Notes under the pieces: generated by a model
Told to the model about the DNA's origin: nothing
Databases searched by the model: none
The model's input: only the letters and a program-made list of their open reading frames with translations
Assembly (NCBI RefSeq): GCF_003967015.1
Contig: NZ_AP017560.1
Location: 1,178,001 to 1,242,000, forward strand
Length of the DNA stretch: 64,000 bases
Direction: 5' to 3'
From: Pseudanabaena sp. ABRG5-3
Lineage (GTDB): Bacteria; Cyanobacteriota; Cyanobacteriia; Pseudanabaenales; Pseudanabaenaceae
Part shown: positions 8,998 through 16,852 of the stretch, one piece after another
How positions within the stretch are numbered: the stretch's first letter is position 1
How the letters are laid out: the number at the start of each line of letters is the position of its first letter
Program-made: the position numbers and the translations under genes

Positions 8998-10179
8998 TTA
9001 ACCTTTCACACAGATAATCTGTTTCAGAGTCGCAACTACTTCTACGAGATCGGATTGCTGATTCATCACCTGCTCAATCGGTTTATAAGCCGCAGGAATC
9101 TCATCAATGATACCTGTATCCTTACGACATTCAATTCCTTTAGTCTGCTGAATTAAATCATCTAAAGTGAACTGATCCTTTGCTTTACTGCGAGATAGCA
9201 ATCGTCCCGCACCGTGAGAGCAGGAGCAATAACTTTCAGCATTTCCCTTCCCTTTGACAATGAAAGACTTCGCTCCCATTGAACCGGGGATAATGCCATA
9301 GTCTTCTGTTCTTGCTCTCACAGCACCCTTGCGCGTGACATACACATCTTCACCGAAGTGAGTTTCCTTCTCAGCGTAGTTATGATGACAGTTAACCGTT
9401 AGCAAAGGCTTACAGGGTTTACCGCCACTAGCATACTTCTCGATAATCTTCTTAAATCGCGCCATCATCACATCACGATTGAAATGTGCATAGGCTTGCG
9501 CCCATTGCAAATCGCGCCAGTAAGCGGCGAATTCAGAAGTACCTGCTACGAAATAGGCGAGGTCTTTATCGGGTAGAGAAGTTCCTGCTAGTTTCGCTAA
9601 ATCCTTTGCCGTCTCAATATGTCTTTGCGCTAGCATATTGCCGATATTCCGAGAACCAGAATGTAGCATGAGCCATATTTGATTATCGGTATCTATGCAG
9701 ACTTCGATGAAGTGATTTCCTCCACCGAGGGAACCCATTTGCTTCATCGCTTTACTTTCTAGATGCTGCACACCACTATGCAAATCGCGGAATTCTCGCC
9801 ATCCTTGCCAGTTGAGGACAGGCTTTTCTACTTCTTTATTGTCATTAAAACCGACAGGAATCGCGGCTTCAATTTCTAACCGAATTTGTTTGAGCTTTCC
9901 TTCTAACTGTTCATAGTGAAATGGAGTTTTAATCGCCGCCATGCCGCAACCAATGTCCACACCTACAGCCGCAGGCACGATCGCTTCTTTTGTGGCAACG
10001 ACAGAACCAACAAGTGCGCCCTTACCGAGATGAACATCGGGCATGAGGGCAACATGTTTGAACACAAAGGGCAAGGAGGCTACATTTTTTGCCATTTGGG
10101 TTTCCGCATGACCAAGGTCATGATCTGCCCAAGACAAGACTGGCTTGGGTGTGGAAATATCTAATTTTTGAAAAGGCAT
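8998..10179 (-). CDS. rtcB: RtcB-family RNA ligase
   Basis: 393 residues. RtcB joins 2',3'-cyclic phosphate or 3'-phosphate RNA ends to 5'-OH ends using GTP and manganese, in tRNA or damaged-RNA repair. All family motifs are visible: DVHLGKGALVGSVV, GVDIGCGM with the metal-binding Asp/Cys, GGGNHFIEV, VNCHHNYAEKE, GSMGAKSFIVKGKG, and the guanylylated histidine in CSCSHGAGRLLSR. No archease gene is adjacent. The ATG at 10177-10179 begins just before the conserved N-terminus. A remarkable perfect palindrome lies 12-49 bp upstream of the start and could control expression. Confidence 0.93.
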   Translation of the reverse strand: MPFQKLDISTPKPVLSWADHDLGHAETQMAKNVASLPFVFKHVALMPDVHLGKGALVGSVVATKEAIVPAAVGVDIGCGMAAIKTPFHYEQLEGKLKQIRLEIEAAIPVGFNDNKEVEKPVLNWQGWREFRDLHSGVQHLESKAMKQMGSLGGGNHFIEVCIDTDNQIWLMLHSGSRNIGNMLAQRHIETAKDLAKLAGTSLPDKDLAYFVAGTSEFAAYWRDLQWAQAYAHFNRDVMMARFKKIIEKYASGGKPCKPLLTVNCHHNYAEKETHFGEDVYVTRKGAVRARTEDYGIIPGSMGAKSFIVKGKGNAESYCSCSHGAGRLLSRSKAKDQFTLDDLIQQTKGIECRKDTGIIDEIPAAYKPIEQVMNQQSDLVEVVATLKQIICVKG

Positions 10180-10190
10180 AATTTTAACTG

Positions 10191-10228
10191 TGTTTCAATA
10201 TGTAGTATATATACTACATATTGAAACA
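10191..10228. promoter_or_regulatory. 38-bp perfect palindrome upstream of rtcB
   Basis: A perfect dyad with its centre between 10209 and 10210. The half-site reads tgtttcaatatgtagtata and is followed by its exact complement. It ends 12 bp before the rtcB start, has no GC-rich stem or loop, and is AT-rich. It therefore looks more like a protein-binding operator or promoter-overlapping site than a terminator. The binding protein is unknown. Confidence 0.55.
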
Positions 10229-10283
10229 TGATTAGGCAATATTTCTTGAGAGTGACCCAAAGGCTTATTCTCAAGAAACTATT

Positions 10284-10399
10284 TATAGCCATGAAAGCCT
10301 TGCTTAGGAAATAAAACCCAAAAGATGAGTTGCGGCGCTTCGCGCCGCAACTCATCTTTTGGGTTTTGATTTGTCCTAGCTATCTTTTTCATGGCTATA
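10284..10399. repeat. Nested palindromic element (13-bp outer repeats)
   Basis: Outer 13-bp perfect inverted repeats tatagccatgaaa (10284-10296) and tttcatggctata (10387-10399) enclose a second palindrome at 10305-10378. The inner one has tagga/tccta ends, AAAACCCA arms and a ttgcggcgcttcgcgccgca core. The inner element is the same type as the one in the IS30 gene at 2489-2560, which suggests a palindrome inserted into an older one. Confidence 0.7.
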
Positions 10400-10403
10400 T
10401 ACC

Positions 10404-10450
10404 AAATCACGAAAGTGTACCAACACTTTGCGATTTAAAAACCAAACCCA
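10404..10450. repeat. Copy 1 of the CACGAAAGTGT...ACACTTT repeat
   Basis: Imperfect palindrome aatcacgaaagtgt/acactttgcgattt followed by the tail taaaaaccaaaccca. The same palindrome and tail recur at 13480-13528. Unknown function. Confidence 0.65.
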
Positions 10451-10505
10451 GCCTAATACCAAATGAAGAAATCGCGTAGCCATTTCTTCATTTGGTATTA
10501 GGCTG
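10449..10505. terminator. Long hairpin overlapping the thiE stop (CTAATACCAAA family)
   Basis: Arms of about 27 nt, starting cagcctaataccaaatgaag and closing with the complement ending attaggctg, around a gcgtagc-type loop. It overlaps the last codons of thiE and can terminate its transcript. The outer motif is shared with 17694-17744. Confidence 0.75.
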
Positions 10506-11553
10506 GTGATAATAGCGATCGCATTTGTTTTGCCACGCGATCGGGATGTTCGGCTTTCATTAGGGCGCGGACTACAGCAACTCGCTTTGCCCCTGCGGCG
10601 ATCGCTTCTTCTACATTATGTTCATCGATCCCACCGATCGCAAACCAAGGGATCTGGATATTTTGCGCTGCGTAGTTCACATATTCATAACCTGCGGCTG
10701 CCTTATTGGGTTTAGTGGGCGTGGCATGGACGGGACCAACACCGACATAATCCACTTGATTATTGAGGGCGATCGCTAATTCTTGCGGATTAGTGGTGGA
10801 TTGCCCGATGATGTATTGGGAAGCATCACCACCATTAGCATTGAGGATTTGGCGAACTGCGGCAACGGGTAAATCCGTTTGTCCCACATGGATGCCATCG
10901 GCTCCAACCGCGATCGCTATATCAACGCGATCGTTCACCAGAAATAGCGCATCGTATTTATGGCAAATGTCACAAAGTTGCTGAGCAAGCTGTAAACGAG
11001 TACCGTCTTCTCCTTCCTTTTGGCGATACTGCACGATCTGCACCCCACCTTGCAGCGCTGACTCCACCACGGAGACAATATTATCCACGGGCATAGTCAC
11101 CAGATATAAACTCGCAGCTTGCAACTTTTGGCGGCGAATCTGTCCAATATTGGTGACTTCCTGACTTAGTAATTGGCTTTCTAAGGTATAGACCTGATAG
11201 CGCAATTGCTTCATTGCTGCACCCAAATTGGGATCAACCACTTTGCCATATTCCTCTAAAACCCTGAGCGCTTCCTGCAAGCGTCCCATATTCGCTCTCA
11301 GCACAGCTTGCACATCCGCACGACTTACTTCTTTGGCGTGACTTAATGCCGTGGCAGGGTCATCAGGGGTATTACGGGCGCAACGGAACTCTTCACGATG
11401 CCATTGAGCAAGTTCTTGGCGCATCTGTTTGCAGCGATCGCAAAGGTCAAGATCTTCTAAACCAAAGCGACACCATTCTTCAATGGTGCGAATTGCCTCA
11501 CGGGCGCGATCGAGATTGGCATCAAGGATGCGATAAATAATTTGTTGAGACAT
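10498..11553 (-). CDS. thiE: Thiamine-phosphate synthase with N-terminal extension
   Basis: Condenses HMP-pyrophosphate with the thiazole phosphate to give thiamine phosphate. The 351-residue product is longer than the roughly 210-residue core enzyme. The ThiE barrel occupies about residues 140-350 (LYLVTMPVD, VQYRQKEGED, LFLVNDRVDIAIAVGADGIH, GQSTTNPQE, YVGVGPVHATPTKPN, WFAIGGI). Residues 1-130 form a helical extension (YRILDANLDRAREAIRTIEE) of the kind found in cyanobacterial ThiE proteins, so it is not an error. The start is the ATG at 11551-11553. The gene lies downstream of the 562-residue unknown gene but is separated by a hairpin terminator, so it probably has its own promoter. Confidence 0.92.
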   Translation of the reverse strand: MSQQIIYRILDANLDRAREAIRTIEEWCRFGLEDLDLCDRCKQMRQELAQWHREEFRCARNTPDDPATALSHAKEVSRADVQAVLRANMGRLQEALRVLEEYGKVVDPNLGAAMKQLRYQVYTLESQLLSQEVTNIGQIRRQKLQAASLYLVTMPVDNIVSVVESALQGGVQIVQYRQKEGEDGTRLQLAQQLCDICHKYDALFLVNDRVDIAIAVGADGIHVGQTDLPVAAVRQILNANGGDASQYIIGQSTTNPQELAIALNNQVDYVGVGPVHATPTKPNKAAAGYEYVNYAAQNIQIPWFAIGGIDEHNVEEAIAAGAKRVAVVRALMKAEHPDRVAKQMRSLLSPA

Positions 11554-11581
11554 GTAGCCAAAAGGAAAATTTTTCTAATGT

Positions 11582-11612
11582 TAAGAGGAGTGTGCTTCGC
11601 ACACTCCTCTTA
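11582..11612. terminator. Hairpin between the 562-residue gene and thiE
   Basis: taagaggagtgtg, loop cttcg, then the complement ending cctctta, three bases after the stop of the upstream minus-strand gene. It marks the end of that transcript. Confidence 0.75.
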
Positions 11613-11614
11613 GT

Positions 11615-13303
11615 TTAAAAGTCAAAATCAAAGTCAAAAGCAGGTTCGGCGCGTAATTTGCCTAAACCTAACTCTTTATCATCCATGAGTTTGATTTCGT
11701 AATAGCCCAAAATATGTTGGGGTGCAGGATTACCGCGTGAAGCACCCGTAATTCCCATCGCAATAATGACGCAGATATTGCCTTTAGTATTTTTGGCGCG
11801 TTGTTTCCAGCGTTTGTGATGATCACTATTGAGCGCTTTTTTATCAAATTCGCCAAAGAGATGCAGATCATCATTGCCCATCACCATTAGACCCAGTTGA
11901 CAGGCATTGCCGAGGATATCTTCCGCAGGATTGAAACATAAAGCTCTAATCCCACCCAATATATTAATTTGTTCGATCAACTCCAAGGCTTTAGGACGAG
12001 AAGTTTGAATCATTAATCCTGCAAGACCTTCACTTTTTTGAGCAGCAGTAGCGGCTATAGGCTTGTCAGAGATCTGACGATGGATATTGGTACTGCGTAA
12101 AAACTCTACCTGCGCCCAAGGGATCGTCATCATATGGATCAAGGCATTGTCTGGCCAGAGATCTTCATTAATTAATGGCGAGTCATCATCGTCGTCATCT
12201 TCATCAACCAAGTTGTGCAAATCGTTAGATAGCTCAGGCATCGTCTGGACAACGACTTCAATACTCTCTTCAACATCACTATCTAGACTAGGAGCATAAA
12301 TCTTGTAAGTACCTGTGAGATTGCCAAAGCTAGATTTGATCTGTTTGCTGTACTGTTCCCAGAATTTATTTAATGCTTCTAGGGCAACTGTCAGAGCGAT
12401 CGCTTCTTCATCGTATAGGTAGGGTCTACCACCTTCAAGGGGATGCAGCGCACCGTAGATCGGCTTCATCGGCGTAGAGGCAAGCGCCAAGGCCCGTACC
12501 TTACCCCGAAATGGAAATGGAGGAAAATCATCTTCCATTTCCAAATCAGGGGTTTCAAACAAATTAAACAAACAGTCTTGATGTAAAAAAGTCTCTTCAA
12601 TTTCATCTTCAGAACTGCCTGAAATGATCCGATGTCGAAACTGGACTAGCGACTCTTCTGTGCGATAAAAAATTACGCCCTGTTCTAGTCCCATCTTGCC
12701 CATAACGATCGCATAGAGGGTTTCTAGATCCCATTTATTAAGCTTAATGGAAATTACCTGATGATCCCACAGGGAATTCCAAGGAGCATTATGCCAAAGC
12801 TGCTCCGACTGTTGATGTAAAGCAGCAGCAAATTTTTCTGGCACAACGGGAGGACTTGCAGAAAAGCTCTCTAAGATATGCGAAAAAATTTCGTCAATTA
12901 AAGGCAAGCGTTCGATATATTCAACGGAGATCTCTAGATCTTGCAACACGCCTCGCAGATAAAACTGGAGTTCGCGATCGCATACTAAAATTTTTTGCGG
13001 TAAAGACGGCTGAGCGGGACTTTGGGGATGTTCGATTGCTTGCAACAAAGCACGAACAAAGGCCTCTTGCCCCACAACCGAATCGACTACATCCATCGAC
13101 CGTACCATGCCCATCGAGCCATCTACCCACAAAATGCAGTGGGGCTTGGACTCTTCATCATGGGCGTGGAGCGGAATAATATTAGAAGAGTCTTGTTGTT
13201 GGCGAATTTTGGCTGGTAAAGCACGGCGATCGCCTTCCCAAACGGCAGATGACTGCTTGAGTTTTTTGAGGCGACGGAGAGTGGATCGGTTTAGCGTGGT
13301 CAT
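11615..13303 (-). CDS. Conserved cyanobacterial protein of unknown function
   Basis: 562 residues with no signal peptide or membrane segment. The N-terminus (LNRSTLRRLKKLKQSSAVWE, GDRRALP) resembles cyanobacterial proteins I associate with the DUF6930 family; that link is tentative. An acidic run (VDEDDDDDDSPL) lies around residues 365-377, and the C-terminus ends in alternating Phe-Asp residues (FDFDFDF). No catalytic motif can be named. The start is the ATG at 13301-13303. Codon usage and HIP1 content match the core genes around it, so it appears resident. Confidence 0.75.
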   Translation of the reverse strand: MTTLNRSTLRRLKKLKQSSAVWEGDRRALPAKIRQQQDSSNIIPLHAHDEESKPHCILWVDGSMGMVRSMDVVDSVVGQEAFVRALLQAIEHPQSPAQPSLPQKILVCDRELQFYLRGVLQDLEISVEYIERLPLIDEIFSHILESFSASPPVVPEKFAAALHQQSEQLWHNAPWNSLWDHQVISIKLNKWDLETLYAIVMGKMGLEQGVIFYRTEESLVQFRHRIISGSSEDEIEETFLHQDCLFNLFETPDLEMEDDFPPFPFRGKVRALALASTPMKPIYGALHPLEGGRPYLYDEEAIALTVALEALNKFWEQYSKQIKSSFGNLTGTYKIYAPSLDSDVEESIEVVVQTMPELSNDLHNLVDEDDDDDDSPLINEDLWPDNALIHMMTIPWAQVEFLRSTNIHRQISDKPIAATAAQKSEGLAGLMIQTSRPKALELIEQINILGGIRALCFNPAEDILGNACQLGLMVMGNDDLHLFGEFDKKALNSDHHKRWKQRAKNTKGNICVIIAMGITGASRGNPAPQHILGYYEIKLMDDKELGLGKLRAEPAFDFDFDF

Positions 13304-13479
13304 CGAAAATTTTCTCTAGATTAGCCACTCTTCGGAAGTTCGTAAGAGTGCATTGATCGATTTAACTATGATATGGCTAGAAATTGTTAGATAAGATTAG
13401 AAATTGTAGCAATCACTAGTCAGAAAGTATCTATGAACGTTTGGGGAATGTTCTATGCTTGAGTCTTTATACTTATAAC

Positions 13480-13528
13480 AATTCACAAAGGTGTGATCAC
13501 ACTTTCGTGAATTAAAAACCAAACCCAG
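13480..13528. repeat. Copy 2 of the CACGAAAGTGT...ACACTTT repeat
   Basis: Palindrome aattcacaaaggtgtgatca around a TGATCA centre, closing with cactttcgtgaatt and followed by aaaaaccaaacccag. The tail is identical to that of the copy at 10404-10450, although the sequence further out differs. Confidence 0.7.
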
Positions 13529-13620
13529 TAGGGATTTTCAAAACTAAACATGGCGTAGCCGTTTTTAGTTTTAGATAGATACTGAGCTTATAAGATTTTG
13601 CCTTGTGGGAGCGCATTCTT

Positions 13621-13751
13621 CAGCAATTCTCATGATGAAATCGATTTTTGGGTTTCCAGTGCCTTTGGCGCTGGAAACCCAAAAACCAATTTTTTGAAAG
13701 CCTGCCGTAGGCAGGCTTTCAAAAAATTGGTTTTTATGCTGAGAATTGCTG
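13621..13751. repeat. Compound palindromic element with two internal hairpins
   Basis: Outer 12-bp perfect inverted repeats cagcaattctca/tgagaattgctg enclose two hairpins: one with tttttgggtttccag arms (about 13644-13685) and one with accaattttttgaaagcctg arms around ccgtagg (about 13684-13733). This looks like serial insertion of palindromes. Confidence 0.7.
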
Positions 13752-13877
13752 CCCACTCCTACATATCATTGAGAATCTCTAGATGATTGAGATACAATCG
13801 TAGTAAGTAATTCTTACAGCCCTTGGCATAGTTACTAGTATTTCTATTATCTAACCCAAATTACAATTTCTACACTT

Positions 13878-14084
13878 ATGGACGAGCTAAAACCGATTCT
13901 CAATGAGTTCTTAGGGCAACCCGTTGCATTTTTTGGTGGACTCGTTTCGGGCTTTCTCAGGCTCGATCTCCAACAAGATCCTTTAAAGGGTTGGCTAGAA
14001 AAGCAAGGGGCAACGCCGACTACAGCATCTTCTGCTAACAATAGTGGCAAAAATGATGGACCACAATCAATTTCTATTGACTAA
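13878..14084 (+). CDS. Small conserved cyanobacterial protein
   Basis: 68 residues. The conserved-looking part is residues 1-45 (MDELKPILNEFLGQPVAFFG, GLVSGFLRLDLQQDPLKGWL), with an amphipathic, partly hydrophobic segment around 14-28. A Thr/Ser/Asn-rich disordered tail follows. It resembles short hypothetical proteins conserved in cyanobacteria; the role is unknown. The ATG at 13878 is the only sensible start. It is followed by a hairpin and then plsY on the same strand. Confidence 0.65.
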   Translation: MDELKPILNEFLGQPVAFFGGLVSGFLRLDLQQDPLKGWLEKQGATPTTASSANNSGKNDGPQSISID

Positions 14085-14130
14085 TGTTTAGAAGAGTCTA
14101 CCCTTCGGGACAGTCCTTTTGTAAAAAATA

Positions 14131-14165
14131 AAATTTTAAGGTTCGCTTAGCGAGCCTTAAAATTT
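14131..14165. terminator. Hairpin between the small gene and plsY
   Basis: aaattttaaggttcgct/agcgagccttaaaattt palindrome with T-rich 3' side, 46 bases after the stop of the 68-residue gene. Confidence 0.7.
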
Positions 14166-14194
14166 ATGTAGTTTCATGCTTTTAATTACAACTT

Positions 14195-14836
14195 ATGTGG
14201 TTTCCTTATTTCTTGCTTGCGATCGCCTATCTTTTAGGATCTTTCCCTACGGGTTATCTGGTGGGAAGGATGGCGGGAATCGATATTCGTGAGCATGGCT
14301 CAGGCTCGACGGGAGCAACGAATGTCTGGCGCAACGTGGGTAAGTTGGCAGGAATTAGCGTATTTGCGACTGACTTTGCCAAAGGGGCGATCGCCATTTA
14401 CTTAATGCAGCAAGCGAATTGGTTAAGCACCAGTTTAGGTTTGACGGCAAATATAGCGATCGACAATCTATCTCTGTTTGTGATTGGTGCAGGGATGCTA
14501 GCTTTGATTGGTCATAGCCGCCCTGTATGGCTCGGCTTTAAGGGCGGTAAGTCAGTGGCTACGGGTGTCGGAATTTTATTCATGTTGAATTGGATTGTGG
14601 CGATCGCCGCTTTTACTGTGTGGCTAGCAACAATGGCAATTTGGCGCACTGTTTCCATTAGCTCAATTGCGGCGGCAACTGCTGCCCCTATCTTCATGTG
14701 GTCATTGCAGGGCAATATAATTTATTCCAGCTTTGTTACAGTAGGCTGTATCTTCGTAATTTGGCTACATCGTTCTAATATCGAGCGTATTCTCAATGGT
14801 ACTGAATTGAGCTTCAAGTCAGATTCCAAAGCATAA
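14195..14836 (+). CDS. plsY: Glycerol-3-phosphate acyltransferase (acyl-phosphate dependent)
   Basis: 213-residue integral membrane enzyme that acylates glycerol-3-phosphate from acyl-phosphate, the first step of phospholipid and glycolipid synthesis. The three PlsY motifs are present: GSFPTGYLVGR near the N-terminus, HGSGSTGATNVWR, and GHSRPVWLGFKGGKSVATG. There are about five hydrophobic membrane segments. Length is normal and the start at ATG 14195 fits. It is convergent with petM, with a strong shared hairpin between them. Confidence 0.94.
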   Translation: MWFPYFLLAIAYLLGSFPTGYLVGRMAGIDIREHGSGSTGATNVWRNVGKLAGISVFATDFAKGAIAIYLMQQANWLSTSLGLTANIAIDNLSLFVIGAGMLALIGHSRPVWLGFKGGKSVATGVGILFMLNWIVAIAAFTVWLATMAIWRTVSISSIAAATAAPIFMWSLQGNIIYSSFVTVGCIFVIWLHRSNIERILNGTELSFKSDSKA

Positions 14837-14852
14837 AAAAACTTTCTTCACA

Positions 14853-14893
14853 CAAAGAGGGGGGACGCTGCAAAGCAGCGCCCCCCCTCTTTG
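14853..14893. terminator. Bidirectional terminator between plsY and petM
   Basis: caaagaggggggacgctg, centre caaag, then the complement ending cccctctttg. GC-rich stem between convergent genes. Confidence 0.8.
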
Positions 14894-14908
14894 TATTTGT
14901 ACAGACTT

Positions 14909-15019
14909 TTAAGCTTCTTCTTTTTCTTCGCCTTGAAGCTTTAGCAAAAAGTAGCCAAATGCAATACCGACAGGAATCAGTACCATGCACAAGACCATTG
15001 CGTTAACCATTTCTCCCAT
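14909..15019 (-). CDS. petM: Cytochrome b6-f complex subunit PetM
   Basis: A 36-residue single-span membrane protein of the thylakoid cytochrome b6f complex. After a short polar N-terminus (MGEMVNAMV) comes one hydrophobic helix (VLIPVGIAFGYFLLK), then the diagnostic LQGEE end and an acidic tail EKEEA. PetM proteins I know share the order small N-terminus, LVxVGLAxGFLLLK helix and IQG or LQG. The start codon is the ATG at 15017-15019. The gene is easily missed because of its size. It is probably monocistronic, bounded by hairpins on both sides. Confidence 0.88.
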   Translation of the reverse strand: MGEMVNAMVLCMVLIPVGIAFGYFLLKLQGEEKEEA

Positions 15020-15112
15020 AATTTTCTCTTTAAAATAAATAATATTGCTTAATATTGCTTTAGGAATTTTACAGTAAAAGATAGCTCACATATAGCAGGT
15101 CTATAGCTTATA

Positions 15113-15146
15113 TTTTTTGGGGTACGGCTAGCCGCACCCCAAAAAA
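15113..15146. terminator. Hairpin upstream of petM
   Basis: ttttttggggtacggct/agccgcaccccaaaaaa with one mismatch. It lies after the stop of the 304-residue minus-strand gene and before petM. Confidence 0.75.
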
Positions 15147-15195
15147 TCGGCACTTTAGATTCAGGATTTGAGACTCGTCTATACGCATTTCAAAA

Positions 15196-16110
15196 TCAAA
15201 TAATGACCTCTACATCGATCGCATCGGCATAATCTTCTTCTTCGCGTTCAGGCGGATTATCCTGAGATTTATGAGAATTCTCCACATTTTGATAAGAACC
15301 GTTGAGTTCAGCTTCATCCAGCAAAACAGGACGAATCTCGTAATGTACCCTTAAATTTGGGGGAGTACTACGTTCCGCTTCACGCACAAATCGATTTGCT
15401 TCCCATTCTGCATGGAAGGTATTAATTAGTTTGAGCGTCTTCACCCGTTGGCGTTCGAGATAGGTCCAAACTTCCCAAGCATTGTATTCGGGTTCCTTAG
15501 GAATTTCAGGAGATTCCTCTATGTGTGGAGGCTCTTCTAGGAGATCTGAATTATTTGAGGATTTTTCATCAAGATTTGCGCGATCGCCACTGTTTTGATT
15601 CTCTGAGGCTGTATGTGCTTGTTCATTCACTACAGTATTTGCGGCTGCATCAACTTTGGTATCACCAGACTGCGAAGTTTCTTGTTTAGTTGAGGAAGGT
15701 ATGTTGTTAGCAATATCTTGCGATCGCGCTAAACTTCTGATCTCTTTAGCCCGAATTTTTCTAACCTCAGAGGAATTATCGGCGATCGCCTTTACCTCAA
15801 TTGCCGTTTGAGATTGATCGACCCATCCTTTAAAAATGACTTCCTCCCCATTGATTAATAGGCGATCGCCCACCTCTAGGGCAAATCCTGCTAAAGAATT
15901 AAACAAAGGCTTGGCATTGCTAGATGACCAAACACCCGCATTATCAACACTTTTGTTTGCATTATTATTACCATTAGTCTCATAGCTACGGCTCGACTCA
16001 TTGGGGACAGATTCATGCGCCTGACTAGATTTCCCTTTGTCAATCAGGCTCTGGACTCCCCCAACTCTGTCCTCAGTTCTCCAATTTGTGATAGCAATGG
16101 AGCCAAGCAA
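15196..16110 (-). CDS. Unknown protein with SH3-like core (start uncertain)
   Basis: Up to 304 residues. The middle (about 75-125: LEVGDRLLINGEEVIFKGWV, IEVKAI) looks like a small beta-barrel. The region 130-210 is Ser/Asn/Glu-rich and disordered. A helical block follows (AWEVWTYLERQRVKTLKLIN, EWEANRFVREAER), and the end is acidic. The first codons overlap the 3' end of the upstream 95-residue gene by 67 bp in another frame, so the true start is either further down or the two are one gene split by a frameshift. No function can be assigned. Confidence 0.6.
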   Translation of the reverse strand: MLGSIAITNWRTEDRVGGVQSLIDKGKSSQAHESVPNESSRSYETNGNNNANKSVDNAGVWSSSNAKPLFNSLAGFALEVGDRLLINGEEVIFKGWVDQSQTAIEVKAIADNSSEVRKIRAKEIRSLARSQDIANNIPSSTKQETSQSGDTKVDAAANTVVNEQAHTASENQNSGDRANLDEKSSNNSDLLEEPPHIEESPEIPKEPEYNAWEVWTYLERQRVKTLKLINTFHAEWEANRFVREAERSTPPNLRVHYEIRPVLLDEAELNGSYQNVENSHKSQDNPPEREEEDYADAIDVEVII

Positions 16111-16331
16111 TTATCCACATAGGCCACAAGATCAGGATGCAGAACAAAAGGAGTAGGTTCAGTTGCTTTTTCGGTGATAGTTTCTGACTCTTGGGCAAAT
16201 TCGCGACTGACTACCGCTAAAATCCAATCCGCGATCGCCTGTTGTTTCGCATCAGCTTGAGATTTGATTTGGCTCAATAAAGGCAGAGGAAAACGAAGAT
16301 TTACCTGTTTTGTCCTGTGAGGAGTTGCCAT
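16044..16331 (-). CDS. Ribbon-helix-helix-like small protein
   Basis: 95 residues. The N-terminal TKQVNLRFPLPLLSQI followed by a helix (AKQQAIADWILAVVSREF) fits a ribbon-helix-helix DNA-binding fold: a basic beta-strand and two helices. The C-terminal half is less conserved and ends LLSQIGELRTELGESRA. The gene overlaps the downstream 304-residue frame by 67 bp. Its function may be DNA binding or pairing with the downstream product; this is inference. Confidence 0.6.
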   Translation of the reverse strand: MATPHRTKQVNLRFPLPLLSQIKSQADAKQQAIADWILAVVSREFAQESETITEKATEPTPFVLHPDLVAYVDNCLAPLLSQIGELRTELGESRA

Positions 16332-16852
16332 TATTTGCCCTTAACTTAAAAAAATTCAGATTTTAATTATAGCAATCGCTAGTAAGTAAAACTTAGAAAG
16401 TAGAGGAGTTGTCAAAACTGACTCTACTTTCTTATAATCATTATGACAAAGTTACGGTAAATTCTTTGATAGAATAAAAACACGAAAAAGATTTGAAGAT
16501 TATTTGAATTCTAATGGAGATTTACCTAAAGAAATCGCTACCAAAACCCCCAAGACCAAACTAGAGCAGGCAAAAGCAGACAAAACCCCTAAGAAAAAGC
16601 TGTTCCATACAATAACCATTTTGCCTTCCTCCCAAACTCATTTTTCTAGCTGTATCTACATATCTATAGCTTAGTACTTTATAAAACGCCGTTATGATCC
16701 AAGACAAAAATTAACAACTATTTACAGCACTGATATAAGCAAGAAAATAGGAGGTCACGCCTTGCGTGACCTCCTATTTTCTTGCTTAGCAAATTACTTT
16801 TTAGGGCTTGATTTTGATAGGATCGTTCCCTGTACTGTTCATATCCAAACCC
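16332..16852. other. Spacer with coding-like relic and hairpin
   Basis: About 520 bases. In 16471-16674 a plus-strand frame without a start codon reads RFEDYLNSNGDLPKEIATKT and continues Lys-rich to a stop; it may be a relic of a gene but nothing supports expression. A hairpin lies at 16736-16788. The menB promoter and start region follow. Confidence 0.4.
16736..16788. repeat. Perfect hairpin upstream of menB
   Basis: taagcaagaaaataggaggt on the left arm, central cacgccttgcgtg, complementary right arm. It is 64 bases before menB. Same style as the other palindromes; may be mobile. Confidence 0.7.

Larger units (their letters stand above)
13304..13877. other. Repeat-filled spacer
   Basis: About 570 bases without a supported gene. 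It contains the second copy of the CACGAAAGTGT repeat, a hairpin with AAAACTAAA arms and a ggcgtagcc loop (about 13533-13575), and the compound palindrome at 13621-13751. The remainder is AT-rich and must hold the promoters of the two divergent flanking genes. Confidence 0.6.

Noticed and set aside
10161-10355. Minus-strand 64-codon frame upstream of rtcB
   Set aside because: It runs through the perfect palindrome and a repeat element; no family resemblance.
10498-11553. Gene fusion or frameshift in thiE because of its extra 130 residues
   Set aside because: The extension is in frame, helical and typical of cyanobacterial ThiE.
16471-16674. Lys-rich plus-strand frame before menB
   Set aside because: It has no start codon and no recognisable family; kept only as a possible relic in the spacer note.
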